A stretch of 32,865 nt of DNA from UMGS1002 sp045586785 (GCA_045586785.1 JAZNBA010000096.1:1-32865); one strand, 5' to 3'; numbered from the stretch's first letter, positions 22,526 through 30,342 are shown. Numbers and translations are program-made. The notes: a model not told the origin generated them from the letters alone.

Positions 22526-24394
22526 TTATCCTTTATGGGAATGAAGCTTGTTTGCGCCGTGCTGAAGCAAGGACAGCGTAATGACGTTCAGCGGCAGCAG
22601 AGGGAATATTATTGACGTAACAACTATCAGCCACGCGGGAATGCGAAGCGTAATGCCCTCGGACTCGGCGGTATCCATCAGCTCACGACGTGCTCTCAGC
22701 GCCACAAATATTGCCGCAAAGGGAATAAAGCAGGAAAGAATCCAGCGAAGGACCGTTTTTCCTTTGCCGGTCAGTGTCCTAAGGGACTTGAGCAAGAATC
22801 CAAGCCAGATAAATCCGAAAATAAAGCCGGACAGAATGGAAAGTCCTACCTGAACGAAAATTATCTCGCCCTTTTCCTCGGGTATCTCTTGTTCCTCCAG
22901 CTCGGAAATGTCAAGTGAGGGATCCATTTTCTTGAATTCACGGGCAAGAATTGCGGGGGTGTAGTCACGCGGCATTTTGAAGGCAATGAAAAATCCTATA
23001 ATGCAGGTGGCGCATACGATAAAGGGAACTATCAGGTTGCCGAGATTGTATACTTTCGAGATATCGTCGCCAAAGCCGAAGGCAGCGGCGGCGTCCTTAG
23101 CGTTCTGTGTCCAGACTATGCCCGACGCTGACTTTGAAATAAACAGATTTTTTACGTATTCATATACAAGCGAGCCCGAAATGGCACCGACTATGGACGT
23201 GGTAACGGCATTTGCCGCGAAATACATAGCAGAGTGGTTTTTGCCCGTAAGCTGTATTTCAACGCCCGAGATCTGCGCGGGAGCGAGGTAAGGCATCATA
23301 AAGAAGGCACCGATAGCCCAGCTTCCGCAAACACCGCCAAGACAGCCGATTATATACTGAAGTAGCTTGTTGTTCTCGCCGACCACGTATGTGGAGGCGA
23401 AGAAGAAGGACATTATTGCTACCGCGAACATCAAAAGGCAGGACTGATAAGTAAACCGCACTCCGCGGCGAGATTTGAGCTTGTTGAAAAGGTACAGCAT
23501 TATGGGAACGGGGGCAAATGCGCAGGTGTTGACCAGTGCCATTTCGGCACCGTTAAAGCCCATGCCGCCGATTATCATGCCGTTCATTGCGGACAGGAAC
23601 ATTTGCAGTCCGAAAAAGGTACAGCAGTTTACAAAGGTCCAGTTAAGGAATATTTTGTTTTTGAAGGTCAGACGCAGACTCTCCATAATGGATATTTTCT
23701 CGGAGGATATGCCATGGTTTTCGGGATAACCGTACTTTTCACCTTCCTTGATCATAAACAAGGGAATCAGCATTGTCAGCATCAGGGGAGTGCAAAGGAA
23801 AACAAATTTGTCTATGTTGAGCTTCATTCCGTCAAGCAGCAGAGGAACGAGAGCATAGACAAGACAGTAGGAAATGGTGTCGAAAAACGATTTGTAGCCC
23901 GAGACACGCAATCTCTGGGGTTCGTCTGTGCACACTGTGGACAGCGAGCCGTAGTAAGAGATAAGGCACATGGTATATGCGGCAAAGAATATTATATTCC
24001 AGAACGACACCCATATGGTGTTGAACAGTGTATGCTCAGCACCGCCCACGGGTATCCACGACAGCACAAAGCCCAGCACCATGGGTATAAAGCACACCGC
24101 GATGGTGGGGCGGCGTCTGCCCCAGCGTGTTGACATGTTGTCGGTTATATGAGCAAACGGGATATCGATAATTCCGTCAAACACCTTGCCGAGAGCAAAT
24201 AAAATGGGGAAAACGGCGGGCGCTATAAAGCAGACGCCGCCTGCAATTGCCTGATAGGTGGCGTTGCCCTCAAACGCGACGGGATTGAGCGCATCGGTAT
24301 AGTAAGCGCCCATAAGCACCATGAGAAAATTAGGGCCGAAGCCTGCGAAGGAAAACAAAAATTCCTTCCATTTTTTATCAAGAGAACGTATCAT
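22526..24394 (-). CDS. GPH-type MFS transporter with long C-terminal membrane extension
   Basis: 622 residues from ATG 24394, which has GAGG 6 bases upstream; a GTG at 24406 overlapping the previous stop would add four. Twelve-segment MFS core with the GPH loop FDGIIDIPFAHITDNMSTRWGRRRP. Compared with the paralogue at 15490 (444 residues) it has an extra C-terminal part of about 130 residues: an acidic linker (KMDPSLDISELEEQEIPEEK) and further hydrophobic segments (SGFIFGFIWLGFLL, WLIVVTSIIFPLLPL). Embedded among acyl-transfer genes, it probably moves a lipid, lysolipid or acylated product. The GPH-related human MFSD2A and the unrelated-subfamily LplT give precedents for lysophospholipid transport by MFS proteins. 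Sugar transport remains possible. Confidence 0.83.
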   Translation of the reverse strand: MIRSLDKKWKEFLFSFAGFGPNFLMVLMGAYYTDALNPVAFEGNATYQAIAGGVCFIAPAVFPILFALGKVFDGIIDIPFAHITDNMSTRWGRRRPTIAVCFIPMVLGFVLSWIPVGGAEHTLFNTIWVSFWNIIFFAAYTMCLISYYGSLSTVCTDEPQRLRVSGYKSFFDTISYCLVYALVPLLLDGMKLNIDKFVFLCTPLMLTMLIPLFMIKEGEKYGYPENHGISSEKISIMESLRLTFKNKIFLNWTFVNCCTFFGLQMFLSAMNGMIIGGMGFNGAEMALVNTCAFAPVPIMLYLFNKLKSRRGVRFTYQSCLLMFAVAIMSFFFASTYVVGENNKLLQYIIGCLGGVCGSWAIGAFFMMPYLAPAQISGVEIQLTGKNHSAMYFAANAVTTSIVGAISGSLVYEYVKNLFISKSASGIVWTQNAKDAAAAFGFGDDISKVYNLGNLIVPFIVCATCIIGFFIAFKMPRDYTPAILAREFKKMDPSLDISELEEQEIPEEKGEIIFVQVGLSILSGFIFGFIWLGFLLKSLRTLTGKGKTVLRWILSCFIPFAAIFVALRARRELMDTAESEGITLRIPAWLIVVTSIIFPLLPLNVITLSLLQHGANKLHSHKG

Positions 24395-24402
24395 ATTGCA
24401 CC

Positions 24403-26328
24403 TCACTTCGCCGTTTTAACGTACTCGCAAAAGTCGCGGGGCGTAAACAAGCTTTGCTTTGCGCTTTCCGTTATTTCCACGGCATATTTGTTCTTTAAAA
24501 GCTCAAGTAACATAAAATAGTCAAGACTGCTGCCCTCAAGGTCGCGGAAAAAGTGCGCATCAATGCCGATATGCTTTGCCTCACAGTCCAGAGCCTCGGC
24601 AAAGCAGGCGATTATTTCACCTTGTAGCTCGGAAATGACCGAATCTATATGCGCAGCCACATGCTCACGCTCAATATGGCGCAGCTTGCCCGCAAGATAC
24701 TTTTTGCGCACCTTGTGGCGGCTGATCTTTATCTCGCCCGCCTCCATCAGCGCATCCGAGGTGACGAACACAGTCTTTATTGCCATGTCGAGATGGGCAT
24801 TTTTAAGCGCGCCGTCAAGAGCGTCGAACACGCCTTCAAGGCGTGCGCCCGAAAAGCATCCCTGCACCGAAGCTATCAGGACAGGCTCGCGGTCCGCACC
24901 AGAAATAAGGCAGACGGCGTCGCAATTCGGCACTTTTAGCTGTGGCTCCAGCAGAGTGGGGTTGAGGTTTTCGCCGCCCGCTCCGATGACAAGGTCATCC
25001 ATGCGTCCCTCGTGATAATATCTTGCGTCGATGACGCTGACAAGGTCGCCCGTTTTGAACCACTCGTTATAATCTGTTACTGCAATGTTGTTTCCTTGCA
25101 TAATGCGGGCTGCCCGCGTTTTGCCCTTGACAAGCAGCTCACCGCTGTCGGCGCGGCGGTATTCGGTGTATCCGAAGGGAGCACCGATGGACGCGGTATT
25201 AAGCACCGACTGCTTGCTTGATTTTTCCACCGAGGTAATGCCTATCTCGGTCATGCCGTATCCGTTGGCGAAGTGGTAGCCGATGCCGTTGTAAAACTCG
25301 AATACTGCCGTATCCAGCGCACCGCCGCCCGAGATAAGAAATTGAATACTGTCACCGAAAAGACTTTCGCGCACCTCGCGAAGTGCCGATCTGGCAAACG
25401 GCTCTCCAAGTTTGCCAAGACTGTTTGACATTTTCACGGCGCGGCTGAATTTTTTATATGTTTTGTCGCCGCGCGAACGTATTTTTTTGTGAGCGGCGCG
25501 GTAAACCTTGTCCCAAACCATGGGCACGGCAAAAATATGCGTGACCTCGTGCTTTTTTACGGTGTTTTGTATGGTTGCGGGGGTAAGGTCCTTGAGAAAA
25601 ACAAAGGTTCTTGAGAAAAAACCGAACCAGAGGTAAACGGCGATAAAGCCAAATACGTGATAAAAGGGAAGCAACGTCAATTGCTTGAGCTCTCCCTTGT
25701 AGTGCCGCTTCATTTGCGGACATTGCTTGATTATATTTGCGCTGTCGCATATCTGATAAAAGAAATTTTCGCCGTTATATGCGCACAGCTTGACCTTTTC
25801 CGTTGTGCCCGAGGACATAAACAGTACCTCGTCGCCAAAGGGACGGGGAGTAAGCACATCATTTGAGGGCGCAACGGCGTCCTTTGCCAATACGGTCTTG
25901 ACCGAAAACTGCTTGCCGTCCGATATTACGGCGCCAACCGCGTGGTCGCGGATAATATCCTCCAGCACGCCGAAAGGCAGGCTCATGTTCATGAGAAGCG
26001 GGCGGTATCCGCACACCACTATCTCCCAGAATATGCGTATCCAGTCCATGGAGTTGCCCAGATAAAGACCTATAAGGCTGCCCTGCGGCACGTCCGAAAG
26101 CTCCGACGCCAGCGAGGGGGCAGAGGCCAGAATATCGGACTTGAACTGACCGTAGGTCACTTTTTTAATACGGTAGCCGTCGGAAATTTCTGCCATTATA
26201 TTGTCAGATTCGGAGAACATAAACTCAAAAAGAGTTTCCAGTGTCTTTTCTCTTTTGCGGTATTCTTCAATTTTGTATGAAACAAAGCTGTCGATATTAT
26301 CAAAACTGCCGATGTTTGTAAGCTTCAC
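24403..26328 (-). CDS. AMP-dependent ligase fused to C-terminal acyl carrier domain
   Basis: 641 residues from GTG 26328 (GAGGA 8 bases upstream). The ANL adenylation domain has A5 as ANGYGMTEIGI, A7 as EWFKTGDLVSV, A8 as GRMDDLVIGAGGENLNP and a late GEIKISRHK with the A10 Lys. The A3 motif reads SSGTTEKVKL: the Gly, Pro and Gly of the standard TTGxPKG are replaced, although Lys stays. A carrier domain occupies the last 80 residues with LEGSSLDYFMLLELL; Ser601 is the predicted phosphopantetheine site. The enzyme should load an acid onto its own carrier. It is first in the operon, and its stop overlaps the possible GTG start of the transporter gene. The substrate cannot be read from the sequence. 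Confidence 0.87.
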   Translation of the reverse strand: MKLTNIGSFDNIDSFVSYKIEEYRKREKTLETLFEFMFSESDNIMAEISDGYRIKKVTYGQFKSDILASAPSLASELSDVPQGSLIGLYLGNSMDWIRIFWEIVVCGYRPLLMNMSLPFGVLEDIIRDHAVGAVISDGKQFSVKTVLAKDAVAPSNDVLTPRPFGDEVLFMSSGTTEKVKLCAYNGENFFYQICDSANIIKQCPQMKRHYKGELKQLTLLPFYHVFGFIAVYLWFGFFSRTFVFLKDLTPATIQNTVKKHEVTHIFAVPMVWDKVYRAAHKKIRSRGDKTYKKFSRAVKMSNSLGKLGEPFARSALREVRESLFGDSIQFLISGGGALDTAVFEFYNGIGYHFANGYGMTEIGITSVEKSSKQSVLNTASIGAPFGYTEYRRADSGELLVKGKTRAARIMQGNNIAVTDYNEWFKTGDLVSVIDARYYHEGRMDDLVIGAGGENLNPTLLEPQLKVPNCDAVCLISGADREPVLIASVQGCFSGARLEGVFDALDGALKNAHLDMAIKTVFVTSDALMEAGEIKISRHKVRKKYLAGKLRHIEREHVAAHIDSVISELQGEIIACFAEALDCEAKHIGIDAHFFRDLEGSSLDYFMLLELLKNKYAVEITESAKQSLFTPRDFCEYVKTAK

Positions 26329-26343
26329 TTTTTATCCTCACAA

Positions 26344-26391
26344 TCATGCGAACTGGGGGTGTATATACATTTGATACCATTTACGGATCAT
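26344..26391 (-). CDS. Possible 15-residue leader peptide of the acyl operon
   Basis: ATG 26391 to TGA 26344-26346 encodes MIRKWYQMYIHPQFA, with GAGGAG 10 bases before the ATG and 15 bases between its stop and the GTG of the first operon gene. It lies within the predicted transcript (start near 26426). Its start codon overlaps one copy of the repeated TGATACC motif. It may couple translation or act as an attenuator, or be fortuitous; conservation is the test. Confidence 0.45.
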   Translation of the reverse strand: MIRKWYQMYIHPQFA

Positions 26392-26432
26392 GATACCATT
26401 TCTCCTCATAATATAATATATATACTTATTTG

Positions 26433-26461
26433 ATTATATCACCAATACAGCGAAAAGTCAA
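26433..26461 (-). promoter_or_regulatory. Promoter of the seven-gene acyl operon
   Basis: TTGACT (26461-26456), 17 bases, TATAAT (26438-26433). The -35 box lies in a 13-base direct repeat, AAAAGTCAATATA, at 26453-26465 and again at 26538-26550. This is the only convincing promoter seen for the genes down to 18428. Confidence 0.8.
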
Positions 26462-26564
26462 TATACAACAATTATTTACACGATATGACAAAACGTGCCT
26501 TTACGCTATAATATAAACTTTCGAAAAAACTTGTGACAAAAGTCAATATAATCGAATAATGTAC

Positions 26565-26593
26565 TTGACTTTACCGTTAATTTTTGGTATCAT
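26565..26593 (+). promoter_or_regulatory. Promoter of the SGNH hydrolase gene
   Basis: TTGACT (26565-26570), 17 bases, TATCAT (26588-26593). The -10 box overlaps GGTATCA, the inverse of the TGATACC motif found twice in the leader of the divergent acyl operon (26372, 26391). A short stem TGCGG/CCGCA follows before the ribosome site. Confidence 0.72.
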
Positions 26594-26640
26594 TACTGTA
26601 CTATCTTTGCGGGATGACCGCACTAAAAAGGAGAAAAATT

Positions 26641-28536
26641 ATGAAGACAGCATTTGTAAGACTGTTCTGTGCCGCACTGGCGCTGGTAATGCTGGCATCC
26701 GTTGCCGTAGTGACCGCAAGTGCCGCAGGTGCTGAAATAGTCAACCTTTATGACGAAAGCAAATCCAGTATCGGTATTGCCAGCGCTAAGGACGGCGATG
26801 CCAACGGTAACCAGAACTACCATTCCTCCGCTGCTATTGAAGTCGCGGAAGGCGATAAGATCACTATGGGTCCTATTCTTAACGGACAGAGCTGGTGCCT
26901 TATGGGCTTTAATGCCGACGGCGGCGTTACCCAGAACCAGATCAAGCCCACCGCTATTCCCCAGACCGGCGTAATTCTGAATAACGCGGTTATTCTGACC
27001 TACACTGTTCCCAAGGGAACATCCTACATCAGACTGGTAAACTCCCAGATGTTCTATGACTCCACCCTTATCACCAAGAACCACGAGTTCACCAAGGAAG
27101 AGTACTTCGCGTACATGGACAGCAAGAACATCAACGTTGATTACCTCCGTCCCACCGACGCAAAAGAAGCACTTGTAAACGTATTCCCCGTGTCCGATAA
27201 GACCTTCGCGGGCAGAATCGACGCTTCTGACGGCAAGGTTGCCGCAGATGCATACCGCTCCTGCGAGTTCGTTACCGTTCAGCGCGGCGACACCGTATAT
27301 TTCGCGTCCGCCGCTCAGAGCCAGGGTTATCACCTCAGCCTTCAGGACGCTAACGGCAAGGGCACTACCAACGTAAAGGCTCCTTACATGGTGCTTTACG
27401 AGGATCTGGGCAAGGATTACGCTATCTACGCGTACAGAATGCGTCCCGGCACAGGCAAGGTTACCGTTGTAATCGGTACAGGCTGTTATGAGGACGGCAT
27501 TACTCTTGCTACCATCAACCAGCCCTTCACAGGCGAGACCTACAGAAAGATGTTCAACATCAACATCAACGTTGAACCCGACAAGACCAGCCCTCTTTAC
27601 GGCAAGACCGGTCTTTTCATGGGTGACTCCATCAGCTTTGGCTCGGGTGACACCGCAAGCTACAAGACCAACAGCATAGGCAAGGCATGGGCGGGCAGAA
27701 TTGCGGCTCTTACCGGTCTTAAGGCTACCAACGCCTCTGTGGGCGGTGCTAAGGCAAGCTATATTTCGGGTGATGACAGCGCAAAGTGGCTGTACAACCA
27801 GCATCTTGCTCACACCAAGACCAAATTTGACATTATCGTTATGCAGGGCGGCGTTAACGACGCAAGACATAACAGAGAGGTCGGCACTCCCCAGCCTGTT
27901 GACTCTACCTCTACCGAGCTTAAAAAGAATCTGACCACTTACATAGGCGGTCTGCAGTGGACATTCCACAGTGTCAAGGAAAAGTTCCCGGATGCTACTC
28001 TGTTCTTTATTGCTAACCACAGACTTGACGGCCACACTACAGGTCAGGCAAGAAACATGGCTCCTTACTTTGATGCAGCAAAGCAGCTTTGCGAAATGTA
28101 CGGTATCCACTTTATCGACCTGTACAACAACAAGGAGCTCAACGACAAGCTTGAGACCAAGACTACCAAGTATCTGCCCGATACTCTGCACCTTAACGGC
28201 TCGGGCTACGATATCCTGACTCCTTACGTTATCGAGGCTCTCGAGGCAGTTCTTGATCCTTCCACAGCACCTGCCGATACCACCACGGCAGCTCCCGACA
28301 CTACAACGGCAGCTCCCGACACCACCACGGCAGCACCTGCTGATACCACCACTGCTGCACCCGCAGATACCACCACGGCAGCACCTGATGCTTCTGCCGA
28401 CACTACCACCGCGGCTCCCACAACCGAGGCTCCCAAGGACGATGAGGGCGGATGCGGCGGCTTCGTAGCGCTGGGTATTATTGCGTGTGTAATTCCCGCA
28501 GCGATTGTTGTCTGCTCTAAGAAAAAAGAGGACTGA
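26641..28536 (+). CDS. Secreted SGNH/GDSL hydrolase with Thr-rich stalk and GGCGG C-terminal tail
   Basis: 631 residues from ATG 26641 (AAAGGAG). The signal peptide ends near TASAAGA (about 30). Residues 30-310 are beta-rich and hold two similar sandwich-like segments (DKITMGPILNGQSWCLMGFN; GDTVYFASAAQSQGYHLSLQ). The SGNH esterase core follows: MGDSISFG with Ser330, a central Gly-rich SVGGAKAS, QGGVNDARH with Asn406, and DTLHLNGSGY with Asp514 and His517. Such enzymes deacylate polysaccharides or lipids outside the cell. After about 545 comes a (TTTAAPxD)n stalk and EGGCGGFVALG, a hydrophobic stretch and CSKKKED. Divergent from the acyl operon and sharing sequence motifs with its regulatory region. 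Confidence 0.87.
   Translation: MKTAFVRLFCAALALVMLASVAVVTASAAGAEIVNLYDESKSSIGIASAKDGDANGNQNYHSSAAIEVAEGDKITMGPILNGQSWCLMGFNADGGVTQNQIKPTAIPQTGVILNNAVILTYTVPKGTSYIRLVNSQMFYDSTLITKNHEFTKEEYFAYMDSKNINVDYLRPTDAKEALVNVFPVSDKTFAGRIDASDGKVAADAYRSCEFVTVQRGDTVYFASAAQSQGYHLSLQDANGKGTTNVKAPYMVLYEDLGKDYAIYAYRMRPGTGKVTVVIGTGCYEDGITLATINQPFTGETYRKMFNININVEPDKTSPLYGKTGLFMGDSISFGSGDTASYKTNSIGKAWAGRIAALTGLKATNASVGGAKASYISGDDSAKWLYNQHLAHTKTKFDIIVMQGGVNDARHNREVGTPQPVDSTSTELKKNLTTYIGGLQWTFHSVKEKFPDATLFFIANHRLDGHTTGQARNMAPYFDAAKQLCEMYGIHFIDLYNNKELNDKLETKTTKYLPDTLHLNGSGYDILTPYVIEALEAVLDPSTAPADTTTAAPDTTTAAPDTTTAAPADTTTAAPADTTTAAPDASADTTTAAPTTEAPKDDEGGCGGFVALGIIACVIPAAIVVCSKKKED
28262..28430 (+). repeat. Tandem coding repeat in the SGNH protein stalk
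   Basis: Degenerate 21-24 base units encoding ACPTTTAAP-type repeats (TTTAAPD, TTTAAPA). Copy number is likely to vary between strains. Confidence 0.75.
28423..28502 (+). repeat. 80-base segment identical to 30106-30185 (C-terminal anchor cassette)
   Basis: By eye the two stretches are identical over 80 bases, including third codon positions, and encode the TEAPKDDEGGCGG anchor start and most of the hydrophobic segment. This points to recent duplication or gene conversion. Confidence 0.85.
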
Positions 28537-28679
28537 TTGGGTAAATCAGACTTTCGCTCAATTCGAGCACACCTTCTCGGGAAGTCTCGGAAAAATCCAA
28601 AGACCAAGCAAATTTCATATTAACGGTCTCACTGGCATAACTATTGAATTAATGATATCTTAAAATCGCAAAAATCAAG

Positions 28680-28696
28680 TGCTTTTCTCAAAAGCA
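28680..28696. promoter_or_regulatory. Palindrome abutting the -35 box
   Basis: Perfect 7-bp stem TGCTTTT/AAAAGCA with loop CTC, touching the -35 box of the next promoter. It could be an operator or an upstream terminator remnant. The gap 28537-28758 otherwise shows only a weak hairpin at 28533-28549 over the previous stop. Confidence 0.4.
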
Positions 28697-28726
28697 TTGA
28701 CTTTCAGGTTAAAAAAGCATTATAAT
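28697..28726 (+). promoter_or_regulatory. Promoter of the beta-propeller protein gene
   Basis: TTGACT (28697-28702), 18-base spacer, TATAAT (28721-28726). Confidence 0.75.
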
Positions 28727-28758
28727 AGACTAACCATAAAGCAAATAGGAGAATCATT

Positions 28759-30213
28759 ATGAAAAAGATCATTACCCTCGTTCTCACTCTCGCAATGCTC
28801 GCTTCGCTCTTTGTACTGCCCTCCGCGGCTCTCACCGAAGCTGATGTTGCATCCTTAAAGTACACTATGCTCCAACAAACGAACAACGGTTACTCCTACA
28901 CCGCAGACGATGTTCTCGTTGCAGGTAAATACTGCATGAGAGGTATGGCTATCTCGAAGGACGGCAAGTATATGTTCGGCGGATTCCTCAATCCCAACGG
29001 CTCTGCATCTATCGAAATGTGGGAAACCGCAACCGGTAAGCTCGTTTCCGGACTTCAGTACATTCAGCCCGAAAACAGCAAGTCCTCCTACCCCAAGGGT
29101 CTTACTACCGACGACAGAGGCTATCTCTACGCCGCGCTCGCTTACAACCCCAACAACACCCGTGCTGACCTTGCAACCTATACTTATGAGGGCGGAAATC
29201 TCACCCAGATCGGTTACGGCAACATCATTATGACCGATGCAAGCACCAAAACCGGTGTAAACGGAATCACCGTTGAAAAACTTAACGGTATCTATTACGC
29301 ATACGTAATCGTTAACTACGACGTTGACTATCTCGTTCGCCTTAACGTAAATGATCCCAAGAACCCCGTTGTTGATACCTCGTTTGGCACAAACGGTATG
29401 ATCAATCTTCAAAAGGAGCCCTACAGCGTAAAGGATGCTCAGTATCTCGACGTTGATACAGACGGAACCATCTATTTCGCTACCTCCACCGCATCCGACA
29501 GCAGACTCTACATCCTCTCCCCCGACGGCTCTACGGTCATTAACCATATAGTACAGGAAAAAGCATACGGTGTGGCTCTTTGGGAGAATTACGTCTTCGT
29601 TACCTCTCAGAACTCCGGCAAAGTATGTATTTACGACAAGTACACCAATGCACCCGTTGCCAACATAGCGGTTACTACGGATAACATCAAGCTCCCCATT
29701 GAGCGCGACGATATCCTTTTCAACGCCGGCATCAGCTCCTTCTGCAATGTTGTTATCGTCAACGATATTCTCTTCCTCGGCGACCAGGGTGACGGCTCAG
29801 CCGGATTTGACCAGATCGTAGCAACCGGTCTTACCGATGATGCAGCAAAGACAGTTGCAGGCTGGTCCGACACTATCGCAGCTCGCTTGGCAGCTGCATA
29901 TCCCGAAAAGACCGAAGCTCCCGAGACTACCACGGTTCCCGCTACCGAGGCTCCCGCTACTGAGCCCGTAACCGAAGCTCCTGAAACAGAAGCTCCCACA
30001 ACCGAAGCTCCTACTACCGAGGCTCCCACAACCGAAGCTCCCACTACCGAGGCTCCCACTACCGAGGCTCCCACAACCGAAGCTCCCACTACCGAGGCTC
30101 CCACTACCGAGGCTCCCAAGGACGATGAGGGCGGATGCGGCGGCTTCGTAGCGCTGGGTATTATTGCGTGTGTAATTCCCGCAGCTATCGTTGTTTGCAA
30201 AAAGAGAGATTAA
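28759..30213 (+). CDS. Secreted beta-propeller-like surface protein with TTEAP stalk and GGCGG C-terminal tail
   Basis: 484 residues; TAGGAG precedes ATG 28759. Signal peptide MKKIITLVLTLAMLASLFVL with cleavage near residue 23. The body repeats strand patterns around short Asp/Gly turns (AISKDGKYMFGG, LTTDDRGYLYAAL, DVDTDGTIYFAT, ILSPDGSTV, CIYDKYTNAPVANIAV), as in NHL/SMP-30 or YncE-like propellers. No catalytic motif stands out, so a binding role is as likely as an enzymatic one. From about residue 395 there are Glu-Ala-Pro repeats ending in eight exact-length TTEAP units, then KDDEGGCGG, hydrophobic segment and CKKRD. Codon choice in the first 20 codons favours CTC, unlike the neighbours, which may hint at a different origin for the body. 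Confidence 0.8.
   Translation: MKKIITLVLTLAMLASLFVLPSAALTEADVASLKYTMLQQTNNGYSYTADDVLVAGKYCMRGMAISKDGKYMFGGFLNPNGSASIEMWETATGKLVSGLQYIQPENSKSSYPKGLTTDDRGYLYAALAYNPNNTRADLATYTYEGGNLTQIGYGNIIMTDASTKTGVNGITVEKLNGIYYAYVIVNYDVDYLVRLNVNDPKNPVVDTSFGTNGMINLQKEPYSVKDAQYLDVDTDGTIYFATSTASDSRLYILSPDGSTVINHIVQEKAYGVALWENYVFVTSQNSGKVCIYDKYTNAPVANIAVTTDNIKLPIERDDILFNAGISSFCNVVIVNDILFLGDQGDGSAGFDQIVATGLTDDAAKTVAGWSDTIAARLAAAYPEKTEAPETTTVPATEAPATEPVTEAPETEAPTTEAPTTEAPTTEAPTTEAPTTEAPTTEAPTTEAPTTEAPKDDEGGCGGFVALGIIACVIPAAIVVCKKRD
29998..30117 (+). repeat. Eight tandem 15-base repeats coding TTEAP
   Basis: Units alternate between ACTACCGAGGCTCCC and ACAACCGAAGCTCCC with no length change. Prone to slippage, which would alter stalk length by multiples of five residues. 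Confidence 0.85.
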
Positions 30214-30225
30214 TTTAATAATACC

Positions 30226-30259
30226 TTGAGGGGGTGCTTTTGAAAAAGCACCCCCTCAA
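30226..30259. repeat. Long palindrome of the G-run/TTTT-AAAA/C-run hairpin family, copy 4 (probable terminator)
   Basis: Near-identical to the copy at 7544 (arm TTGAGGGGGTGCTTTT), 12 bases after the stop. The flanking AATAATACC and the upstream AAGAGAGATTAATT also match those after the GLUG protein gene, so the repeat moved or was copied with the 3' end of the gene. Confidence 0.8.
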
Positions 30260-30342
30260 AACTTTTATATAAAGTAAGGAATATATAGTTTGTTACATCG
30301 CCGATTAGAATTATATATGTTTGAAGTAACTTTGCTTTTGCC

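Noticed and set aside
18428..26328. Aryl polyene or polyketide cluster
   Set aside because: PlsC, ligases, ACP and PPTase fit in part, but no ketosynthase, ketoreductase, dehydratase or NRPS condensation domain is encoded.
26623..28191. Long minus-strand open frame of 522 codons opposite the SGNH gene
   Set aside because: It mirrors codon bias of the real gene, has no family resemblance and no upstream ribosome site or promoter; similar shadows lie opposite 4426-5967 and 1394-3259.
28533..28549. Terminator of the SGNH gene
   Set aside because: The stem is only 6 bp and no T-run follows.
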